A stretch of DNA of 64,000 nt from assembly GCF_002285795.1 (NCBI RefSeq), contig NZ_CP022961.1, positions 1,054,001-1,118,000 of the forward strand. The letters are read 5' to 3'. The DNA comes from Plantactinospora sp. KBS50 (lineage in GTDB: Bacteria; Actinomycetota; Actinomycetes; Mycobacteriales; Micromonosporaceae). Below the pieces are notes generated by a model, which had not been told where the DNA came from, did no database searches, and saw only the letters and a list, made by a program, of their open reading frames with translations. How positions within the stretch are numbered: the stretch's first letter is position 1; each line of letters begins with the position of its first letter. Positions 44,572 to 53,353 of the stretch are shown piece after piece. Position numbers and translations under genes: made by a program.

Positions 44572-45360
44572 TCAGCCGGCCTGGAAGCCGGCCGCGTCCA
44601 GCACCGCCTGACCCTCGGCCGAGCGGACGTACGCGAGGAAGGCCCGCGCCCCGGCCGGGTTGGGGGCGTCGCGCAGCACGGCGATCGGGTACTCGTTGAC
44701 CGCCTTGGCCGACTCGGGGAACTCCACCCCGGCCACGCTGTCCCCGGCGGCGTGCACGTCGGTGCGGTAGACCAGCGCCGCGTCCACCTCGCCGAGCTTC
44801 ACCTTGGCCAGCGCGGACTTCACGTCCTGTTCCAGGGTGACCGGCGTGAGCCCGACGCCGGCCGCGTCGAGCGCGGTGCGGGCCGCGGCGCCGCACGGGA
44901 CCTGCTCGGCGCAGAGCGCCACCTTGACGCCGGGTTGCGCCAGGTCGGCCAGCGCGGCGACGTGCCGGGGGTTTCCCGGCGGTACGGCGATGACGAGCTG
45001 GTTGCGCACGAAGGTGACCGGCTGCTCGGCGGCCAGTCCGGCGTCGGTGACGGTCTTCATGTTGGCCGGTGCGGCGGAGGCGAACACGTCCGCCGGCGCG
45101 CCCTGCACGATCTGGTTGGCCAGCGCCGAGCTGCCGGCGAAGTTGAGCGTGACCGTCAGCCCCGGGTTCGCCGCCTCCAGGTCGTGCCCGATCGTGGTGA
45201 ACGCCTCGGTCAGCGACGCGGCGGCGAAGACCGTGACGGTGCCGGTCGGCGCGCCCGGGGTGCCGTCCGCGGAGCCTGCCGGCGTACCGGCGCCGTTGCC
45301 GCAGCCGGCGACGGCCAGCAGGGTCGCGACCAGCGCGACAAGCGTCGGACGTCGTCTCAT
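44572..45360 (-). CDS. modA: Molybdate-binding lipoprotein
   Basis: A 262-residue periplasmic-type binding protein. The lipobox LLAVAGC places the lipidated cysteine at residue 20. The mature protein starts, after a Gly/Thr/Pro linker, with VTVFAAASLTEAF (about 43), the ModA oxyanion-binding strand-helix. NFAGSSALANQIVQGAPADVFASA and the later GEVDAALVYRTDV are also diagnostic. The ATG at 45360 overlaps the regulator's stop codon (ATGA). Confidence 0.94.
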   Translation of the reverse strand: MRRRPTLVALVATLLAVAGCGNGAGTPAGSADGTPGAPTGTVTVFAAASLTEAFTTIGHDLEAANPGLTVTLNFAGSSALANQIVQGAPADVFASAAPANMKTVTDAGLAAEQPVTFVRNQLVIAVPPGNPRHVAALADLAQPGVKVALCAEQVPCGAAARTALDAAGVGLTPVTLEQDVKSALAKVKLGEVDAALVYRTDVHAAGDSVAGVEFPESAKAVNEYPIAVLRDAPNPAGARAFLAYVRSAEGQAVLDAAGFQAG

Positions 45361-45782
45361 GCCGGTTCCCTTCCGCGTCCGGTCGGGCCGGACGCCGGCT
45401 TCTCCACCACGACCGTGGTGGACTTGATCACGGCCACGGCGAGCGAGCCGACCCGCAGGTCCAGCTCGTCGACCGCCTCGCGGCTCATCAGCGAGACGAT
45501 GCGGTGCGGGCCGGCCTGGATGTCCACCTGGGCCATCACGGTGTCCTTCACCACTGCCGTGACGATGCCGCGCAGCCGGTTGCGCGCCGACGACTCCTCG
45601 CGCCGGCCGTCCGCCTCGCCGGCCAGGGACCGGACGTAGCCGGCCAGGTCGGCACCCTCGACCATCCGGTGCCCGTGCGCGTCCCGGGTGGCGGGCAGCC
45701 GGCCGGCGTCCACCCAGCGCCGGACCGTGTCCGCGCTGACGCCCAGCAACTCGGCCGCCTCGCCGATCCGGAACCGCGTCAC
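45357..45782 (-). CDS. Molybdenum-dependent regulator: HTH plus TOBE (MOP) domain
   Basis: A 141-residue protein. A MerR/excisionase-like HTH lies at about 3-50 (RFRIGEAAELLGVSADTVRRWVDAGRLPATRDAHGHR), and a TOBE/MOP molybdate-binding domain at about 72-135 (RNRLRGIVTAVVKDTVMAQVDIQAGPHRIVSLMSREAV). By analogy with ModE it should repress the mod operon when molybdate is plentiful. It is the first gene of the operon. The start is GTG 45782, with TATGGT 6 nt upstream, consistent with a leaderless, autoregulated transcript. Confidence 0.9.
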   Translation of the reverse strand: MTRFRIGEAAELLGVSADTVRRWVDAGRLPATRDAHGHRMVEGADLAGYVRSLAGEADGRREESSARNRLRGIVTAVVKDTVMAQVDIQAGPHRIVSLMSREAVDELDLRVGSLAVAVIKSTTVVVEKPASGPTGRGREPA

Positions 45783-45788
45783 CCGGAC

Positions 45789-45794
45789 ACCATA
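45789..45794 (-). promoter_or_regulatory. -10 hexamer of the mod operon
   Basis: TATGGT on the minus strand ends 6 nt before the regulator's GTG at 45782, giving a leaderless mRNA. This would be the single promoter for regulator, modA, modB and modC. Confidence 0.5.
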
Positions 45795-45977
45795 GTGTCT
45801 CGCGATTGCCAGCAGGAAGGGGATGTGAGGCTTGTTCCTGCATGGTGCACGGCGGGTTGACGCTCGCAGGTGCCGGATCGTCGCGGACCGGGTCGCCGGC
45901 CACGCGCCACCGCCGCCGGCCGGCGCGCCGGATCCGGCGCGGGTCGCGCCGGTCGGACCGATAGGCTGACCGGCGTT

Positions 45978-47141
45978 ATGGATCCCCGTACCGGTCTTCC
46001 CGTGGTGGGCATGGTGGGCGGCGGCCAGCTGGCCCGGATGACCCACCAGGCGGCCATCGCCCTCGGACAGTCGCTGCGCGTGCTCGCGCTCACCCCGTCC
46101 GACGGCGCGGCGCTGGTCGCCGCCGACGTCGAGTACGGCGACCACACCGACCTCGCGGCGCTGCGCGCCTTCGCCAAGGGCTGCGACGTGGTCACCTTCG
46201 ACCACGAACACGTGCCGGGGGCGCACATCGAGGCGCTGGCCGCCGAGGGCGTCACCCTCTACCCGGCCGCGGCGGCCCTGCGGTACGCCCAGGACAAGCG
46301 GGCCATGCGGGAACGCCTCTGTGCCCTGGGCGCCCCGGTGCCGGCCTGGCGGCCGATCGGCAGCGCCGCGGAACTGGTCGAGTTCGGTGACCGGGTGGGT
46401 TGGCCGGTGATGCTCAAGGCGGCCCGCGGCGGCTACGACGGCCGGGGCGTGTGGCCGGTGGCCGGCGCCGAGGAGGCCGCCGAGCGCGCCGCCGCGCTGC
46501 TCGCCGCCGGCACCGAGCTGATCGCCGAGGAACGGGTACGGCTGGTCCGCGAACTGGCCGTCCAGGTGGCGCGATCCCCGTTCGGGCAGGTCGCCGCGTA
46601 CCCGGTGGTGGAGACGGTGCAGCGGGACGGGATCTGCGTGCAGGTGCTGGCCCCGGCGCCGGACCTGCCGGAGGACGTGTCGCTCGCGGCGCAGCGGATG
46701 GCGATCGACCTGGCCACCGCGCTGGACGTGGTCGGCCTGCTCGCGGTCGAGCTGTTCGAGACCCGGGACGGGCTGGTGGTCAACGAACTGGCCATGCGAC
46801 CGCACAACTCCGGGCACTGGACGATCGAGGGGGCTCGGACCTCCCAGTTCGAGCAGCACCTGCGGGCCGTGCTGGACTACCCGATGGGGTCGACCGAGCT
46901 GACCGCGCCGGCCGTGGTGATGGCGAACGTGCTGGGCGGCGCGGACGGCGGGATGTCCATCGACGAGCGGCTGCACCACCTGTTCGCGGCGGACCCGGGG
47001 GCGCGGGTGCACCTGTACGGCAAGCAGGTCCGGCCGGGGCGCAAGATCGGGCACGTCACTGTGCTCGGCGCCGACCTGGCGCAGGTGCGCGCGCGGGCCG
47101 CCCGCGCGGCCCGCTGGCTGCGCGACGGGGTCGGCGAGTGA
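45978..47141 (+). CDS. purK: N5-carboxyaminoimidazole ribonucleotide synthase
   Basis: A 387-residue ATP-grasp enzyme that carboxylates AIR to N5-CAIR in purine biosynthesis. The N-terminal [17 protein letters not shown] binds substrate. [16 protein letters not shown] supplies the ATP-grasp lysine and glycine loop, and [31 protein letters not shown] is the PurK signature. The start is ATG 45978; TAGGCT 10 nt upstream suggests a very short leader. It is coupled to purE by a GTGA overlap. Confidence 0.95.
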   Translation: MDPRTGLPVVGMVGGGQLARMTHQAAIALGQSLRVLALTPSDGAALVAADVEYGDHTDLAALRAFAKGCDVVTFDHEHVPGAHIEALAAEGVTLYPAAAALRYAQDKRAMRERLCALGAPVPAWRPIGSAAELVEFGDRVGWPVMLKAARGGYDGRGVWPVAGAEEAAERAAALLAAGTELIAEERVRLVRELAVQVARSPFGQVAAYPVVETVQRDGICVQVLAPAPDLPEDVSLAAQRMAIDLATALDVVGLLAVELFETRDGLVVNELAMRPHNSGHWTIEGARTSQFEQHLRAVLDYPMGSTELTAPAVVMANVLGGADGGMSIDERLHHLFAADPGARVHLYGKQVRPGRKIGHVTVLGADLAQVRARAARAARWLRDGVGE

Positions 47142-47656
47142 GCACGAGCGAAGGGACGACCGGCGTGACCGCCGTTGGGTTGATCATGGGCAGCGACTCG
47201 GACTGGCCCACCATGAAGGCCGCCGGCGAGGCGCTCGACGAGTTCGACGTGGGCTACGAGGTCGAGGTGATCTCGGCGCACCGCACTCCGGTCAAGATGA
47301 TCGAGTACGGCCGCGCCGCCGCGGACCGCGGGCTGAAGGTGATCATCGCGGGGGCCGGCGGTGCCGCCGCGCTGCCCGGCATGGTCGCCTCGGTCACCCC
47401 GCTGCCGGTGATCGGCGTACCGGTGCCGTTGCGGCACCTGGACGGGATGGACTCGCTGCTGTCCATCGTGCAGATGCCGGCCGGCGTGCCGGTGGCCACC
47501 GTGTCGATCGGCAACGCCCGCAACGCCGGACTGCTGGCGGTGCGCATCCTGGGCGCCGCCGACGAGACGCTGCGGCACCGGATGTCGGCGTACCAGGCCG
47601 ACCTGGAGCAGTTGGTGGCCGAGAAGGACGCCGCGCTGCGCGCCTCGCTGGGCTGA
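47138..47656 (+). CDS. purE: 5-(carboxyamino)imidazole ribonucleotide mutase
   Basis: A 172-residue class I PurE, converting N5-CAIR to CAIR. Substrate-loop motifs [31 protein letters not shown] and [16 protein letters not shown] are all present. The start is GTG 47138, overlapping the purK stop; GTG 47165 with AAGGGA upstream is a good alternative that would remove nine residues. Confidence 0.95.
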   Translation: MSTSEGTTGVTAVGLIMGSDSDWPTMKAAGEALDEFDVGYEVEVISAHRTPVKMIEYGRAAADRGLKVIIAGAGGAAALPGMVASVTPLPVIGVPVPLRHLDGMDSLLSIVQMPAGVPVATVSIGNARNAGLLAVRILGAADETLRHRMSAYQADLEQLVAEKDAALRASLG

Positions 47657-47764
47657 CCCCGCCGCCCGCCGCGGGCAGCGGCCACCGCCCGGCGTGTGCC
47701 GCGCCAGCACGGCCTGGCCGCGCGGGCCGCGGCTGCGCGTGTCGCGGCGTCGCGGCGTCGCGGT

Positions 47765-50700
47765 TCAGCGCATGCCGCGTAGGGCGCCCCGCAGGCGTTC
47801 CTGGGTCCGCCGCCGCCGCTCGCTGCCGGCGCCCAGCACCAGCAGCACGATCCCGACCGGGATGAGCACCAGCCACGGGCCGTACACGGTGAGCGCGTGC
47901 AGCGCCGCGAGCGCGGTGACCACGGCGCCCACCACCACGGGCGCCTGCTGCCGGGTGGTGGAGCCGATGATCAGCACCGCCACGGCGCCGAGCAGCAGCA
48001 GGGTCTGGCGGAGGCTGCTGGCGTCGCCGGTCAGCACGATGGCCAGGGTGGGCAGGAACGCGGCCACCAGCGCCGGGGCGTACGCCGCCCAACTGCTCAG
48101 CTCCGGGTGGTGGCGCAGTTCCAGCACCCCCACCAGCAGCGCCAGCGCGGCGAACGGCAGCGTGTACGCCTCCAGCAGACCGATGTCGGAGATCCACATC
48201 AGCAGCCACCAGGCGCTGATCTCGCAGGCCACCGCCGACCAGAACAGCACCCGGCGCTCGACCGTGCCCCGACCGGGCCGGCTCGCGGACACGCCGATGA
48301 TGGCGCCCCAGGCGGCCAGCAGCGCGGCGATGTGCCGGGGTGACTGGAAGGCCAGGGCCAGGGCGATCAGCGCCGAACCGTAGCCGCTCCACTCGACCGT
48401 GGCGGCCTCGCGGATCGCCTCCGGCCGGCGCAGTCGGGGCACCGTCCGGGCACCCACCAGCAGCACCGCACCGACCGCGAGCACGCCGAACGCCGACCAG
48501 TCCGGTTCCAGCCCGGCCACCAGCCCGACGGTGAGCACGAAGAGTTGAGCCATCACCGAGGCGAACAACCAGCCCAGGATCCGGGCCGGCTGGCTGCGGC
48601 CGAACAGCGCGGCGACCGCACCCACGCCCACCGCGCTGCCCAGGGTGAACAGGGTGAGCTGCCGGGTGGCCAGGCTGCCGGCCAGCCCCGAACCGCCGGC
48701 CGCCAACCCGATGCCGAAGGTCAGCAGCCGGGCCACCCGCAACGACCTGGCCCGCTCGGCGGCCGGCGGTGGCGGGGTGAGCGCCAGCCCGAGCATGGCG
48801 ATCGTGAACACCCCGAGCGCCGCGAGGGTGGCGTTCGGCCAGCCCATGCCGAGCGAGGTCGGCGCGATCAGCAGGGTGACCGCCGCGCCGGGCAGCACCA
48901 CCGGTACGGCCCGGGCGGGTCGGCCGCCGAAGAAGCCGGTCGCCCCCAACGCGGCCGCGATGGTCAGCAGCAACGCGGCCAGGACGTTCGTCGGGTCCAC
49001 GGCCTCCGGCGGCGGGGTCAGCAACTCCGGCGGCGGCCCGGCCCAGATCCGGCCGACCACCCGGTACGGCGTGACCAGCGCGGTCACCAGGGCCGGTGCC
49101 ACGGCCGCAACGGCCAGCGCGGCCGGCACCGTCGCCGCGATCAGGGCACCGACGGTCGGGCTCACCGCCCACCGGCCGCGCGGCACGTCGGCCGGGGGCC
49201 GGAGGTCGTCCGGGAACGGCGCCGACCACGGCGACGCGACCGCGGCACCGGGCGGCGGGGTGCTGGCCCGCAGCAGTTCGGCCAGCACGCCCAGCAGTGC
49301 CGTGGCCGCCGCGAACACCCCGTACGGCAGGTCGGTGAAGAGCGACGCGGCGGCCGTCACGGTGGCGCCGCCGGCGATCCCCACGGTGGCGTACGGCAGG
49401 TACTCCGGGATCCGTCGCCGGGTCACGGCCACCGTCGCGACGCCGAGGCTGGACCCGCCGAGCGCGGCGGTGAGCACCGTCTCGGCCGGCCAGCCGAGGT
49501 GGACGGCCAGCGCCGCCAGCGCACCGGGCAGGGCCAGCAGCGCGCCGCCGACCGCCAGCCCGCCGATCTGGGCCAGGTGCAGCGGCATGGCTGCGGTCCC
49601 GGTCCCGGCCGCGCCGGTGTCCGCCGCGCCGGCGCCCGTGCCTCCGGTGTCCGTGCCTCCGGTGTCCGCGGCCCCGGCCGGTCCGGCGGTCATCGCGCCG
49701 ACCGTGCGAGCCAGGCCGGCCACCACGACGCCGAGCAGGCAGAGCACCCCCAACGCGGCCGCCGTGGTCCACGGGCGGACCAGGCCCACGCCGACCGCGT
49801 GCAGCGCCACGCAGCCGGCCAGCACGGCGCGGGCCATCCCGGCGCGCGGGTCGGCCGCGGCGACGGCCGCGACGGCGTACACGGTGGCCACCACCCCGCT
49901 CACCACCATGGGCGCCCACCAGGGCAACCCGAGCGCGGCCGGCGTACCGATGGTGGCCAGACCGGCGAAGACGGCCGCCACGTCGTAGCCGCGCGGCCGG
50001 GGCAGCAGGATCGCGGCGGCACCGGCCAGCAGGATGAGCGCGACCGGCGCCTGCCAGCCCAGGCCACCGGGCGCCGAGGCGGACCAGCGGTCGAGGTCGG
50101 CCGCCCAGATCCGGCCCGGGGTCGCCAGCACCCGTACCCCGCCGACCAGGGCGGCGTACCCGGCGATCCCGGCGATCACCGACCCGGTGACGGCCAGGCC
50201 CAGCACGGGTCCCCGGCGCCACTGCGCGGGCATCGCCCGGGCGGCGACCGCCACCAGCAGCACCAGCCCGGCGCCGGCCGCGAGGGTCGAGCCGGGCGCC
50301 AGGATCGCGGCGATCCGGGCCAGCGCACCCACGGCCGCCGCGGCCGCCGCGGCGGCCGCCAGGTCCGGACCGTCGAGCATCCGGTCGGCCCGTCGCCCGG
50401 CGTCGATGGACGGCGCGAGGACCAGCAGCACGGCCGCCACCAGCAGCGCGCCCCCGACGAGGGCGTCGGCCAGCGTGGCGCCGGGCGCGCCGAAGGCGGC
50501 GATGGAGACGGCGACGGCGCCCAGCGCGCTGCCGATGCCCAGCGGCGGGCTCAGTTCCCGGTACGCCACCTGGCGCAGGGCGGCGAAGCTCAGCGTGCCG
50601 CAGGCGGCCAGGAAGCTGGCCGCCAGCACGGTGAGGCTGGCCCGGGCCACCGCGTCCGACGCCGGCGCCGGACCCAGCGGGATGGCGGCGGCCACGAAGC

Positions 50701-53134
50701 CGGCCACCGCACCCGGCAGCGCGAACGCCGCACCGCCGGCCGCCCAGTCGGCCACGATCCCCGCCGACCGGCCCAGCACCACGGTCCGGCCGGTGGGCGC
50801 CAGCGCGATCAGTACCCCGGCGGTGGCGAGCACCCCGAGGACCGCGGCGGTGCTGCCCGGCCGGGCCATCGCGGCGCCCGCGGCACCCAGCCCGGCGACG
50901 GCGGCGGCCAGCACATGCGCCCGGGCGGCCCGGGGAGTGTCGGCGGACAGTCCGGCGGCGGCGATGCCGATCGCGGCCAGCGTGGCCGGCCAGGGCGCCG
51001 CGGACCACGGCAGCGCGAGCGAGGCCGGCACCGCCAGCGCGGTGGCGGCGGCTCCGGTCACCGCGAACTCGCGGCGCAGTTGCGGGGGGAGCGCGATCAC
51101 CGCGGCGACGGTGAGCAGGAAGGCCGCCGCGGCGAGCTGCCAGCCGGCGGACCCGGCCGCGGCGGCGAGCTGCTCCGGGTAGCCGGACAGGTCCGCCTGC
51201 CAGGGCGGCAGCGCGGCCCGGACCGGCGCCACGGCGGCCCGCAGCGCGCTGCCGGCGACGAGGGCGCCGACCACCAGGAGCGCGAGCGCGGACGCGAGTT
51301 GCGGTCCGCGCCGCACCGGCTCCGGGAGCGCCCGTACGGCGACGCCGGTCAGCGCGATGACCGCGGCGACCAGCACCAGCGCCCGCCCCGGCAGCGCGAC
51401 GGCCGCCACCTGGCCCACGGCGCCGATGACCGCGAGCGTCAGCACGCCGGCGGCCACGTCCCGGACGGACGGCTGGCCGAGCCCGACCGCACCCACCAGG
51501 CCGATCACGGCGGCGAGCAGCAGCGCGACGGCGCCGCGGGAGGCGCCGGGAACCGTGTCCGCGGTGGCCAGGGCCAGTGCGGCGTACCCGAGCGCGGCCA
51601 GCGCGGCCAGGCCGTGCAGCGTCCAGATCAGCTCGCGCAACCAGGGGGTGACCGGACCCGGCGCCGCCGGCCGGCGGATCCGGGGCGCCCCGGGCGGCGC
51701 GTCGGCGGCGCTCACCACCGCGTCCGCCTCCTCGCCCGCGGTCTCCGGCCGGTACACGCCGGCGAGGTCCGGCTGGTCGGCCACCTCGGCGCTGTCCGCA
51801 CCCGGCGGACCCGGCGCCACGGGCTGTTCCAGCGGATCGGCCGGCCCGGCCCGGCGGCTCAGCCAGGGCGCCGTGGTCAGCCGACCGTCCGGAGCGAACA
51901 GCCGGGTGAGTGCGAGATCGACGGCGGCCACCGCGGCGAGGACCGCGGCCCATCCGACCGGTCCGGTGATCCAGTCCCGGGCCACCAGCGGCAGCACCGG
52001 CTGGGTGGCCAGGACGAATCCGTACCGGGGCATGGCCAGTCCGGTGACGCTGCCGTACAGCGCCGCCAGCACGGCGGTCGCCGCGCAGGTCAGGCCGGCG
52101 TACAGGCCGCCCGGCAGGCCGGCGGTGGAGACGCCGTCGACCGTCCAGATGGCATAGCCGGTCAGCGGCACCAGCAGCAGCCCCACCCCGGCCAGCGTCT
52201 CGGCCGTCGAGGTGAGCCCACGGCCGGCCACCAGCGGCGCGATGGCCAGCAGGCCGACCGTGGCGGTGGCGAGGATGGCGACCCGGCTGAGGTCGCCGAA
52301 CGTGGTGATCGCGACCACCGCGAAGACCGCCGCCGCGATGCCCAGCAGCAGGCCGCCGAGGCCGAGGTAGATGTTCTGCACCTCGCGCGGGGACGCCTCC
52401 GGCGGATGCGGCGGCACACCCTCGGCCGACGCCGGCCGCTCGAACGGGTCGGGCAGCGCATCCCAGCTCTCCGGCGAGCCCTGCCGGGGTACCCGGGTCG
52501 TACCCGGCGGCGGCGCGTTGCCGGCACCGGACGCGGGCCCAGCCCCGGCGCCGGATCGTGCGGTTCCGGGTCGTGCGGCGCCGGGCCGCCGAGCGTCCTC
52601 GGGCCGTGCGTCCTCGGGCCGTGCGGTGCCCGGTCGGGCGGCGGCGGGCGGCGGCGGTCCGCCGCGGGCCGCCGACGGGCGTCCCGGACCGGATCGACCG
52701 CCCGGCGGCGCGGTGGCGGGACCCGGGGCGGACCGGCCACCCGGCGGCGCGGTGGCCGAACCTGGACCCGTGCGGGCGGCCGAGGGCGGCGGCCCGGCCG
52801 CGGACGGCGGTGGGCCGGCCGGCGGCGGGCTCGGCGGTGCCGGCCGGCGGGTGCCGCCGCGCCGGAACCGGCGCGGCTTTCCGCCGCCCTGCCGGCGGCG
52901 ATCGTCGTTGGCGTGCGCGAGGAAGTCCCGCTGGAACTGCGCGGCCTGCAACTGCTGGGCGATCCGGCGCTGCTCGTCGCCGATCGCCATCTCCTGAGCC
53001 TTCATCTCGGCGATCGAGCGCTCGATCCGGGCCAGCTCGTCGCCGAGATCGCCCTGCGGAGCGCCACAGTTCGGGCAGCTCGTGGCGTTCTCGATCATCC
53101 GCCCGCACTCGGCGCACGGATGCGTGTTGCTCAT
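47765..53134 (-). CDS. Giant polytopic membrane protein with N-terminal zinc ribbon
   Basis: A protein of 1,789 residues. The first 25 residues hold a four-cysteine ribbon (CAECGRMIENATSCPNCG), followed by a short coiled coil (about 32-70: LARIERSIAEMKAQEMAIGDEQRRIAQQLQ) and a long Pro/Gly/Ala/Arg-rich linker (about 80-255). The remainder is an almost unbroken series of some 40-45 hydrophobic helices with short loops, rich in Ala, Val, Leu and Gly. I see no catalytic motif. Such giant proteins are known from Streptomyces and Micromonospora but uncharacterised. The start is ATG 53134, overlapped by a nine-residue upstream ORF. It is convergent with purE. Confidence 0.75.
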   Translation of the reverse strand: MSNTHPCAECGRMIENATSCPNCGAPQGDLGDELARIERSIAEMKAQEMAIGDEQRRIAQQLQAAQFQRDFLAHANDDRRRQGGGKPRRFRRGGTRRPAPPSPPPAGPPPSAAGPPPSAARTGPGSATAPPGGRSAPGPATAPPGGRSGPGRPSAARGGPPPPAAARPGTARPEDARPEDARRPGAARPGTARSGAGAGPASGAGNAPPPGTTRVPRQGSPESWDALPDPFERPASAEGVPPHPPEASPREVQNIYLGLGGLLLGIAAAVFAVVAITTFGDLSRVAILATATVGLLAIAPLVAGRGLTSTAETLAGVGLLLVPLTGYAIWTVDGVSTAGLPGGLYAGLTCAATAVLAALYGSVTGLAMPRYGFVLATQPVLPLVARDWITGPVGWAAVLAAVAAVDLALTRLFAPDGRLTTAPWLSRRAGPADPLEQPVAPGPPGADSAEVADQPDLAGVYRPETAGEEADAVVSAADAPPGAPRIRRPAAPGPVTPWLRELIWTLHGLAALAALGYAALALATADTVPGASRGAVALLLAAVIGLVGAVGLGQPSVRDVAAGVLTLAVIGAVGQVAAVALPGRALVLVAAVIALTGVAVRALPEPVRRGPQLASALALLVVGALVAGSALRAAVAPVRAALPPWQADLSGYPEQLAAAAGSAGWQLAAAAFLLTVAAVIALPPQLRREFAVTGAAATALAVPASLALPWSAAPWPATLAAIGIAAAGLSADTPRAARAHVLAAAVAGLGAAGAAMARPGSTAAVLGVLATAGVLIALAPTGRTVVLGRSAGIVADWAAGGAAFALPGAVAGFVAAAIPLGPAPASDAVARASLTVLAASFLAACGTLSFAALRQVAYRELSPPLGIGSALGAVAVSIAAFGAPGATLADALVGGALLVAAVLLVLAPSIDAGRRADRMLDGPDLAAAAAAAAAVGALARIAAILAPGSTLAAGAGLVLLVAVAARAMPAQWRRGPVLGLAVTGSVIAGIAGYAALVGGVRVLATPGRIWAADLDRWSASAPGGLGWQAPVALILLAGAAAILLPRPRGYDVAAVFAGLATIGTPAALGLPWWAPMVVSGVVATVYAVAAVAAADPRAGMARAVLAGCVALHAVGVGLVRPWTTAAALGVLCLLGVVVAGLARTVGAMTAGPAGAADTGGTDTGGTGAGAADTGAAGTGTAAMPLHLAQIGGLAVGGALLALPGALAALAVHLGWPAETVLTAALGGSSLGVATVAVTRRRIPEYLPYATVGIAGGATVTAAASLFTDLPYGVFAAATALLGVLAELLRASTPPPGAAVASPWSAPFPDDLRPPADVPRGRWAVSPTVGALIAATVPAALAVAAVAPALVTALVTPYRVVGRIWAGPPPELLTPPPEAVDPTNVLAALLLTIAAALGATGFFGGRPARAVPVVLPGAAVTLLIAPTSLGMGWPNATLAALGVFTIAMLGLALTPPPPAAERARSLRVARLLTFGIGLAAGGSGLAGSLATRQLTLFTLGSAVGVGAVAALFGRSQPARILGWLFASVMAQLFVLTVGLVAGLEPDWSAFGVLAVGAVLLVGARTVPRLRRPEAIREAATVEWSGYGSALIALALAFQSPRHIAALLAAWGAIIGVSASRPGRGTVERRVLFWSAVACEISAWWLLMWISDIGLLEAYTLPFAALALLVGVLELRHHPELSSWAAYAPALVAAFLPTLAIVLTGDASSLRQTLLLLGAVAVLIIGSTTRQQAPVVVGAVVTALAALHALTVYGPWLVLIPVGIVLLVLGAGSERRRRTQERLRGALRGMR

Positions 53135-53160
53135 GACAGCGCCTCGCTGCGCTCGCTCAT
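53131..53160 (-). CDS. 9-residue micro-ORF upstream of the giant membrane protein
   Basis: ATG 53160 opens MSERSEALS, and its TGA (53133-53131) overlaps the ATG of the giant gene (ATGA). GAGG is placed before both starts, because CGAGCGCAGCGAGG occurs twice (before and inside the micro-ORF). It resembles the other coupling micro-ORFs in this window. Confidence 0.4.
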   Translation of the reverse strand: MSERSEALS

Positions 53161-53276
53161 GCCGGCACCTCGCTGCGCTCGAATCGTTGCTTCCCACCGA
53201 AGCATGCCGAAACCAGGCAACGGTTGAACAGTCCCACCGGGTGTGTCTCGGGATGAAAGATCATGCCAGCACGACA

Positions 53277-53308
53277 CCGGCCGCGGACCCGATCGGGTCC
53301 GCGGCCGG
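53277..53308 (-). terminator. 32-bp perfect palindrome, terminator of the UDP-glucose dehydrogenase gene
   Basis: CCGGCCGCGGACCCGA and its exact reverse complement abut at 53292/53293. It starts 45 nt after the minus-strand stop at 53354. No T-tract. Confidence 0.8.
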
Positions 53309-53353
53309 CGTGCCGTACCGGACGGGCCGTGCTGGCCCGTCCGGCGGGGAGGA

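Noticed and set aside
42638-44896. A 752-codon frame ending in modC
   Set aside because: The upstream part is antisense-like DNA inside modB. modC starts at 43756 with an ATGA overlap.
47394-53227. Very long open frames on both strands overlapping the giant gene
   Set aside because: GC-bias shadows. Only the 47765-53134 frame gives hydrophobic helices and a cysteine ribbon with a coupled start.
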